From NCBI GenBank assembly GCA_963169155.1, contig CAUJGI010000016.1, positions 1 to 9,624 on the forward strand: a stretch of 9,624 bases of DNA. The letters run 5' to 3'. Under the pieces are notes generated by a model. It saw nothing but the letters and a program-made list of their open reading frames with translations. It was not told the origin of the DNA and ran no database searches. Position numbers and translations under genes: made by a program. Below, one piece after another: positions 5,363 to 9,624 of this stretch. Within the stretch, counting starts at the first letter, position 1, and the number at the start of each line of letters is the position of its first letter. The DNA is from Chloroflexota bacterium. Lineage in GTDB: Bacteria; Chloroflexota; Anaerolineae; Promineifilales; Promineifilaceae.

Positions 5363-5410
5363 CCCGCCCGAAATTGACAAATACAATTTGCATCCACGAT
5401 AGAGGCTACC

Positions 5411-6472
5411 ATGAGAACCGTTTTTTGGGACTACGATTCCCACAGCACCAAGATGATCGACCAGCGGCTGCTGCCGTGGGAATTTGTCATCGCTGACTTC
5501 ACCGATTACCAGGAAGTGGCCCGCGCCATCAAGGAAATGGTGGTGCGCGGCGCGCCGGCCATCGGGGCGGCGGCGGCGTTTGGCATGGCCCTCGCGGCGC
5601 GGCAGTCTGCTGCTACCGACCGGCTGATCTTGCTGCGTGATTTGGAAACGGCCGCTGCCCACCTCAACGCCGCCCGACCAACGGCCGTAAATCTGGCCTG
5701 GGGGGTGCGCCGTATGCTGCGCGTCGCCGCCAACGAAGAGCTGGAATCCGTCGACGACGTGCGCGACGCCATTCTGGCCGAAGCGCAGCAGCTGGCCGAC
5801 GAAGACGTGGCGCTGAATAAGCGCATGGCCTACAACGGCGCGGAGCTCATCAGCGACGGCGACACGATTTTGCACCACTGCAACACCGGGGCGCTGGCCA
5901 CCGTCGATTGGGGCACGGCGCTGGGCGTGGTGTTTGCTGCCCATGAGCAGGGCAAAAAGATTCACGTGCTGGTGGATGAAACCCGCCCCACGCTGCAAGG
6001 CTCCCGCCTCACCGCCTGGGAACTACACCAGCGTGGCATCCCGTTCGACCTCATCGCCGATAACGCCGCCGGGCATTTCATGCGCACCGGGCAGGTGAAC
6101 ATTGTGCTGGTGGGGTCGGACCGAACGGCCGCTAACGGCGACGTGGCCAACAAAATCGGCACGTACAAGCTGGCCGTGGTGGCCAAAGAAAATGGCATCC
6201 CGTTTTACCCCGTCGTGCCCACCAGTACGGTCGATTTGGCGCTGGAACATGGCGATCTCATCCCCATCGAGGAGCGCGGCGCCGAAGAGGTGCTGTCCGT
6301 TTTTGGCAAATCGATTGCTCCAGCGGGCATCACCGCCCGCAACCCCGCCTTTGACGTGACGCCGCACCGCTACGTCACCGGCATTGTCACCGAGGCGGGC
6401 ATTGTGTATCCGCCGTTTGTGAAGAATTTGCGGACGGCCGTTGAGTCGGAACAGAAGAAGGAGAGCAAGTAA
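5411..6472 (+). CDS. mtnA: Methylthioribose-1-phosphate isomerase
   Basis: Isomerises 5-methylthioribose 1-phosphate to 5-methylthioribulose 1-phosphate in the methionine salvage pathway; a cytoplasmic enzyme of the eIF2B-alpha-like fold. The 353 residues are the usual length. Visible family marks are MIDQRLLPW (15-23), MVVRGAPAIGAAAAFG (43-58), HHCNTGALATVDWGTALG with catalytic Cys157, DETRPTLQGSRLTAWEL, and GSDRTAANGDVANKIGTY with catalytic Asp237. This set separates MtnA from ribose-1,5-bisphosphate isomerase and eIF2B subunits. The start at 5411 has GAGG five bases upstream. No other salvage gene such as mtnB, mtnC, mtnD, mtnK or mtnP is in the window, so the pathway would be completed elsewhere, or the enzyme could feed a methylthioribose-1-phosphate shunt. 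Its stop codon merges with the left arm of the hairpin at 6472-6544. Confidence 0.95.
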   Translation: MRTVFWDYDSHSTKMIDQRLLPWEFVIADFTDYQEVARAIKEMVVRGAPAIGAAAAFGMALAARQSAATDRLILLRDLETAAAHLNAARPTAVNLAWGVRRMLRVAANEELESVDDVRDAILAEAQQLADEDVALNKRMAYNGAELISDGDTILHHCNTGALATVDWGTALGVVFAAHEQGKKIHVLVDETRPTLQGSRLTAWELHQRGIPFDLIADNAAGHFMRTGQVNIVLVGSDRTAANGDVANKIGTYKLAVVAKENGIPFYPVVPTSTVDLALEHGDLIPIEERGAEEVLSVFGKSIAPAGITARNPAFDVTPHRYVTGIVTEAGIVYPPFVKNLRTAVESEQKKESK

Positions 6473-6544
6473 AAAGTGATAAGTAAAAATTAAAAAGTAG
6501 GAATTAACGACTCACTTTTTACTTTTCACTTTTCACTTATTACT
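6472..6544. repeat. Hairpin built from 7-base tandem repeats after mtnA
   Basis: The gap between mtnA and the nucleotidyltransferase gene is almost filled by two facing arrays of an AAAAAGT/ACTTTTT-type heptad. The left array starts at the mtnA stop. The right array reads TTTTACT, TTTCACT, TTTCACT, TATTACT. Over a 25-base alignment 21 positions pair. It ends 10 bases before the next start codon, so that gene has no room for a normal promoter and shows no Shine-Dalgarno. Partial termination, mRNA protection or an effect on initiation are all possible. Confidence 0.75.
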
Positions 6545-6554
6545 GATAAACAAC

Positions 6555-7355
6555 ATGTCAGGTATTCCAGTCGTGATCATGTGCGGCGGACAGGGCACGC
6601 GCATGGGCAACACCCTCACCAAGAAGGAGCTGGTAGACATCGGCGGACGGCCGTTGCTGTGGCACGTCATGCGCATTTTTTCGGCGTATGGGCACAACCA
6701 GTTCATTCTGGCGCTGGGGCACCAGGCCGACCAGGTGCGGCGCTACTTCCTGGAGTACGAGGCGATGACCCGCGATGTCACCATCAAATTGGCCGATCCC
6801 CGCAGCGGCAATGGCCAGCCCCACGTCACCTTCAGCGGCGAATATGAGCACCCCCCTTGGGAAGTAACCATGGTGGACACCGGCCTGGACACAGAGCGCG
6901 CCGCCCGACTGGCCAAACTGGCGCATTTTTTGGGAAACGGCCGTTTCTTCGTCGCCTATGGGGAAGCTGTGGCCGACATCGACCTGGAAGCCCTGGTGCA
7001 GTTTCACGAGCAGCACGGCCAGATGGCCACCATAACCGGCATCCGTTTTCCATCGCCGTACGGCAAGGTAGAAGCCGATGCCCAGGGTTATATCACCGAG
7101 TTTGTGGAGAAGCCGCCCTTGCCTTACTGGGTGAACGGGGGATTTATGCTGTTTGAAACGGCCGTGCTCGACCGCATCCGTGCCGAAAACCGGGAAAATC
7201 TGGATCTGGAACGCGATATTTTGCCCCAGTTGGCCCAGCAGCGGCAGCTGATGCTTTACCAACATACCGGCTACTGGCAATCGATGAAAACGCTTAAAGA
7301 CGCGCTGACGCTAAAAGATGCGTGGCAAGACAACCAGCCGTGGAAGGTTTGGTAA
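6555..7355 (+). CDS. RfbF-like sugar-1-phosphate nucleotidyltransferase, altered metal site
   Basis: The 266-residue protein aligns along its length with glucose-1-phosphate cytidylyltransferase (RfbF, about 257 residues): GGQGTRM (11-17), IGGRPLLWHVM (29-39), PWEVTMVDTG (101-110), TGIRFPSPYGKV, EKP (185-187), NGGF (194-197), QHTGYWQSMKTLKDA (236-250) and the PWKVW end. RfbF makes CDP-glucose from CTP and glucose 1-phosphate. Two residues are unexpected: the Asp of the YGDG motif is Glu137 (YGEA), and the Asp of the MDTLRD motif is Lys245 (MKTLKD). From memory these Asp residues (131 and 236 in Salmonella RfbF) hold the catalytic magnesium. The KPKPM motif is also changed to KKELV. The reading frame is intact, so it may be a divergent enzyme, use another substrate, or be regulatory. 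The dehydratase gene follows after 75 bases. No Shine-Dalgarno precedes the ATG. Confidence 0.78.
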   Translation: MSGIPVVIMCGGQGTRMGNTLTKKELVDIGGRPLLWHVMRIFSAYGHNQFILALGHQADQVRRYFLEYEAMTRDVTIKLADPRSGNGQPHVTFSGEYEHPPWEVTMVDTGLDTERAARLAKLAHFLGNGRFFVAYGEAVADIDLEALVQFHEQHGQMATITGIRFPSPYGKVEADAQGYITEFVEKPPLPYWVNGGFMLFETAVLDRIRAENRENLDLERDILPQLAQQRQLMLYQHTGYWQSMKTLKDALTLKDAWQDNQPWKVW

Positions 7356-7379
7356 CATCCAGAGGGCACTATCCTCCTT

Positions 7380-7398
7380 GATGAATTCAAACTTCATC
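7380..7398. promoter_or_regulatory. Small palindrome upstream of the dehydratase gene
   Basis: GATGAA (7380-7385) and TTCATC (7393-7398) form a perfect 6-bp inverted repeat with a 7-base spacer in the 75-base gap between the nucleotidyltransferase and dehydratase genes. It may be an operator or weak RNA hairpin; chance is not excluded. Confidence 0.25.
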
Positions 7399-7430
7399 GT
7401 AGAATCAACCGCCAACTGGGGAGAAAAACA

Positions 7431-8411
7431 TTGAACAAACAGTTTTGGCAAGGCAAACGCGTATTTATCACTGGCTGTACCGGTTTGTTAGGCTCCTGGC
7501 TGACTGATGCCCTTCTCGATATGGGCGCTGATGTGATCGGCCTGGTGCGCGATCATGTGCCGCATTCCAATCTGGTTCGCTCCGGCATGATGAACCAGAT
7601 CAGCGTGGTGCACGGCCACCTGTGCGATTACAACTTGCTGGAGCGCACCCTCGCTGAGTATGAAATTGAGGTGGTTTTTCACCTGGCGGCGCAAACCATC
7701 GTCACCATTGCCAACCGAGCGCCGCTGTCCACCTTCGAGACCAACATTCGCGGCACGTACATCCTGCTAGAAGCAGCGCGACGCAACCCCACCGTCCGCG
7801 GCATTGTCATTGCCAGCAGCGAAAAAGTGTATGGCGAGCAGTCAGCGATGCCCTACCATGAAGCTGCCTCGCTGCACGGCCGTCATCCCTACGACGTTTC
7901 TAAAAGCTGCGCCGACCTTCTCTCCCAGAGTTATGCCCACAGCTATGGCCTGCCGGTCATCATTACCCGCTTTGCCAATCTGTACGGCGGCGGCGATTTA
8001 AACTGGAACCGCATCCTACCTGGTACCATTCGCAGCGTACTTTTAGGCGAACGGCCGATTATCCGCTCAGATGGCACGTTTAAGCGGGACTTTGTCTACG
8101 TCAAAGACGCCGTGCGCGGCTACCTGATGGCCGCCGAGCAGGTGGTGCGGCCTGAACTGCATGGCGAGGCGTTTAACTTTGGCATGGGCCACTCAGAAAC
8201 CGCCCTGGACATCGTCAAAACGATCATTCGTGTCTCAGATCATCCCGAACTGGAACCCATTATTCTGAACGAGGTGCGCAACGAGGTGCAGGACCAGTTC
8301 ATGAACTCGGAAAAGGCCAGCCGCCTGCTGGGTTGGGAACCGCAGTACACCCTGGCCAGCGGCCTGGCGGAAACGATGGCCTGGTATCGAGAATTTCTAA
8401 ACCTCTCGTAG
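7431..8411 (+). CDS. NAD-dependent sugar nucleotide 4,6-dehydratase, RfbG-like (extended SDR)
   Basis: The 326-residue protein begins MNKQFWQGKRVFITGCTG, nearly the start of CDP-glucose 4,6-dehydratase RfbG (FWQGKRVFVTGHTG). The Rossmann glycine motif is TGCTGLLGSW (14-23), HLAAQ lies at 84-88, and the SDR catalytic pair is Tyr154 and Lys158 in YDVSK. The dehydratase-type site is SSEK (129-132), where RfbG has a Thr-Asp-Lys signature, so Ser-Glu replaces Thr-Asp. RfbG converts CDP-glucose to CDP-4-keto-6-deoxyglucose for deoxysugars of surface glycans. The protein is about 30 residues shorter than classical RfbG, so a GDP-mannose dehydratase-like or epimerase role is possible. The TTG start is supported by GGAG (7420-7423) seven bases before it and by the N-terminal match. 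Gene order RfbF-like then RfbG-like is the usual one. A hairpin starts at the last base of the stop codon. Confidence 0.82.
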   Translation: MNKQFWQGKRVFITGCTGLLGSWLTDALLDMGADVIGLVRDHVPHSNLVRSGMMNQISVVHGHLCDYNLLERTLAEYEIEVVFHLAAQTIVTIANRAPLSTFETNIRGTYILLEAARRNPTVRGIVIASSEKVYGEQSAMPYHEAASLHGRHPYDVSKSCADLLSQSYAHSYGLPVIITRFANLYGGGDLNWNRILPGTIRSVLLGERPIIRSDGTFKRDFVYVKDAVRGYLMAAEQVVRPELHGEAFNFGMGHSETALDIVKTIIRVSDHPELEPIILNEVRNEVQDQFMNSEKASRLLGWEPQYTLASGLAETMAWYREFLNLS

Positions 8412-8440
8412 GGTCAAGGCATATATTGACCCTTCGGTCA
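8411..8440. terminator. Overlapping hairpins between convergent genes
   Basis: GGGTCAA (8411-8417) and TTGACCC (8426-8432) form a perfect 7-bp stem with an 8-base loop, starting on the last base of the dehydratase stop codon. TGACC (8427-8431) can instead pair with GGTCA (8436-8440) across CTTC, so the two stems exclude each other. The position between convergent genes suits termination in both directions, but neither side has a convincing T-run. Confidence 0.4.
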
Positions 8441-8460
8441 GCCGTCTGAAATGTGTTGAA

Positions 8461-8967
8461 TCAGCTTTGTTTGGATTTTCTAATGGTAAACCCTGGTTTG
8501 AACAAAGGTAAATATACGGCAACCAGCAATAGCAATAATTGTCCACTGATAAGTAAAGCAAAATTATTCCTCAAGGAATAAAGCTCGCTCCTTAAAGCAG
8601 TATGCGATCCCAACTGATTTGATATTTCCAGCATTCGAAGAAGCCAGGGCGCAAAAAGAATCGCACCCAAAATCGCTGGAATAAGATTGATCAAATACTT
8701 AACCACGATCCATCTATGTTTTATGAACCCCCAATGGGTCATTGAAGAAAAAAGCAAACCAGTTATTAAAGAGCCTATGTTTGAAGGCACAATGATCCCC
8801 AGATCAATCACTTGGAAGGCAATCAGAACACCATGGGCGTTTTCGTCAGACAACCGGAGCAATAAAAACAGTGCGGCTAATGCACCCCCAATCCAGGTAC
8901 ATGCAAGAATGATGTGAATGAATTTTAGTGTCAAATAGCCTTTCTTTTTCAGTTTGCTTATTTTCAT
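8461..8967 (-). CDS. Four-helix integral membrane protein of unknown function (DUF2269/CopD-like look)
   Basis: The 168-residue protein has four hydrophobic segments (about 14-37, 47-74, 86-108, 136-156), a basic N-terminus (MKISKLKKKG) and a basic C-terminus, so both ends are probably cytoplasmic. The opening TLKFIHIILACTWIGGAL, with His18 and Trp25-Ile-Gly-Gly, resembles small membrane proteins of the DUF2269 and CopD type. Further histidines lie at 78 and 84 (THWGFIKHRW). In such families intramembrane histidines may bind heme or copper, but that is not shown here. GGGGAG (8979-8984) lies 11 bases before the ATG. Base composition is clearly AT-richer than the genes to the left. It is divergent from the MarR-type gene across 119 bases, so control by that regulator is likely. 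Family assignment is by resemblance only. Confidence 0.72.
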   Translation of the reverse strand: MKISKLKKKGYLTLKFIHIILACTWIGGALAALFLLLRLSDENAHGVLIAFQVIDLGIIVPSNIGSLITGLLFSSMTHWGFIKHRWIVVKYLINLIPAILGAILFAPWLLRMLEISNQLGSHTALRSELYSLRNNFALLISGQLLLLLVAVYLPLFKPGFTIRKSKQS

Positions 8968-9006
8968 GATAAGGTCAGCTCCCCAAATTGGAATAAGTGT
9001 AGTATT

Positions 9007-9068
9007 ATCTTAGTAACCTACTTCTCAAACGTAAATATCTTATAACTAATCATCTTACTTATAAGATA
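9007..9068. promoter_or_regulatory. Candidate MarR operator cluster in the divergent control region
   Basis: A perfect inverted repeat, TATCTTATAA (9036-9045) with TTATAAGATA (9059-9068), and a tighter 16-bp palindrome ATCTTA-CTTA-TAAGAT (9052-9067) share one right half. The word ATCTTA or its complement occurs four times (9007, 9037, 9052, 9062). MarR dimers usually bind 16-20 bp palindromes in such divergent regions, and the sites lie 19-80 bases upstream of the marR start. Promoter boxes cannot be placed with confidence because the region is AT-rich; TATAAG at 9060-9065 may be a rightward -10. Confidence 0.55.
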
Positions 9069-9086
9069 AATGGATTGTAAACAGAA

Positions 9087-9581
9087 ATGCCACAACAGTC
9101 AAGCGACTCCGCCGAACGAAAGGAACTCACCCAGAAATTTGATTGGGAGATACGCCAATTAACTACGGCAACTGTCATTGCTGCTTCGGCAATTGCCCAA
9201 CAGGTGGGAATGAACTCATCCGATCTGCAATGTGCCGAATTACTTGTGCGCATGGGGCCAATGACAGCCGGACAACTTGCTGAATTAAGCGGCTTAACGA
9301 CTGGCGCCATAACGGGGGTTGTTGATCGACTTGAGCGGGCAGGGTGGGCCCAACGTGTGGCCGATCCTACTGATCGACGGCGGGTAATTATTCGGGCATT
9401 ACCCCAAGATTCACCGGCAGAGGCTGGTTTGTATCATCCTTACACCGAAGCAATGTCTGGGTTATTGGCCGATTACAATGATCAAGAACTTGGCTTCATC
9501 CTGGAATTTATTCGCCGCTTAACTTCAGTCACGTCACAAATGGCTTCACAATTACAGGCTGCTGCTAAGTCAACAAAATAG
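9087..9581 (+). CDS. MarR-family transcriptional regulator
   Basis: The 164-residue protein has the MarR layout: an N-terminal dimerisation helix region (about 8-45), a winged helix-turn-helix (about 50-105) with TAGQLAELSGLTTGAITGVV (60-79) as the HTH and DPTDRRR (93-99) as the wing, then C-terminal dimerisation helices. MarR proteins are dimeric repressors released by small ligands, often controlling neighbouring transport or resistance genes and themselves. The wing arginines fit DNA binding, so it looks functional. The start at 9087 has no strong ribosome site; the frame has no nearby better choice. It diverges from the membrane-protein gene, and its stop codon overlaps a possible next start (ATAGTG), so a downstream partner gene is likely. 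The ligand cannot be inferred. Confidence 0.9.
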   Translation: MPQQSSDSAERKELTQKFDWEIRQLTTATVIAASAIAQQVGMNSSDLQCAELLVRMGPMTAGQLAELSGLTTGAITGVVDRLERAGWAQRVADPTDRRRVIIRALPQDSPAEAGLYHPYTEAMSGLLADYNDQELGFILEFIRRLTSVTSQMASQLQAAAKSTK

Positions 9582-9624
9582 TGGCAGAATTAGTGAAGAC
9601 GAAGGCTGCCTCGGTGAAGGTACT
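9581..9624 (+). CDS. Possible start of a gene coupled to marR (runs off right edge)
   Basis: A GTG at 9581 shares its first base with the marR TAG stop and opens a frame, beginning MAELVKTKAASVKV, that stays open to the window end. Stop-start overlap is common in operons, and MarR genes are often followed by the transporter they control. No Shine-Dalgarno is visible and only 14 codons can be read, so the call is tentative. Confidence 0.35.
   Translation, partial: MAELVKTKAASVKV

Larger units (their letters stand above)
5040..5410. other. Intergenic region upstream of mtnA
   Basis: These 371 bases have no supportable gene. They contain the second GGAAACTG palindrome (5227-5289), one ACGGCCGT word at 5300-5307, a C-run near 5341-5348, and mtnA promoter candidates. 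Part 5040-5225 shows only weak self-complementarity, for example CCAGAAAAA at 5027-5035 with TTTTTCTGG at 5076-5084 around a 40-base loop, too wide for an intrinsic terminator. Another TTGACA at 5374-5379 has no good -10 partner. It lies in a small palindrome, AAATTG (5371-5376) and CAATTT (5384-5389), that could be an operator in the mtnA leader. Confidence 0.5.
316..8057. repeat. Dispersed over-represented palindrome ACGGCCGT (CGGCCG core)
   Basis: By eye, the 8-base palindrome ACGGCCGT occurs 13 times, starting at 316, 736, 2508, 3623, 4064, 4345, 5300, 5681, 6434, 6647, 6937, 7158 and 7876. The CGGCCG core occurs 21 times. Two copies extend to the 12-base AAACGGCCGTTT (2506-2517 and 6935-6946). 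Copies lie in all three codon frames (for example Thr-Ala-Val, Gly-Arg-Phe, Gly-Arg-Pro) and between genes (3623, 5300), so protein sequence does not explain them. None lies beyond 8057. Confidence 0.85.

Overview
The window looks like a chromosomal segment of a moderately GC-rich bacterium. Gene content and style point weakly to a Chloroflexota (Anaerolineae-like) genome; this is inference, since there is no rRNA or other phylogenetic marker here. Most of the window (about 1-8460) shares one signature, a heavily repeated palindrome ACGGCCGT. The last 1.2 kb is visibly more AT-rich and lacks it.

Layout. Positions 1-3531 are read leftward: metA (homoserine O-acyltransferase), then metY (O-acylhomoserine sulfhydrylase), then a LysE/RhtB-type amino-acid exporter, then the first 94 codons of an AviRa-like 23S rRNA methyltransferase that runs off the left edge. 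A structured divergent intergenic region (3532-3993) separates these from rightward genes: aroQ (type II 3-dehydroquinase), a 62-residue membrane/secreted peptide, mtnA (methylthioribose-1-phosphate isomerase), an RfbF-like sugar nucleotidyltransferase and an RfbG-like sugar nucleotide dehydratase. At the right end a leftward four-helix membrane protein and a rightward MarR regulator diverge from a palindrome-rich, AT-rich control region. A possible further gene starts on the last base of the marR stop codon and leaves the window.

How the genes fit together. metA and metY give a two-step route from homoserine to homocysteine, and mtnA belongs to methionine salvage, so methionine/sulfur metabolism is the main theme; the LysE exporter may handle a related amino acid. 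The RfbF/RfbG-like pair has the order of a CDP-glucose to CDP-4-keto-6-deoxyglucose module for surface polysaccharide, but the nucleotidyltransferase has lost both expected metal-binding aspartates.

The intergenic DNA is unusually patterned. Three same-strand gaps carry long hairpins whose arms are tandem 7- or 8-base repeats starting at or shortly after a stop codon. Two gaps carry a different dispersed palindrome built on GGAAACTG. One gap has a decayed tandem repeat with helical (about 11 bp) phasing, and another has a compact multi-stem structure. No complete mobile element, CRISPR array, tRNA or rRNA was seen.
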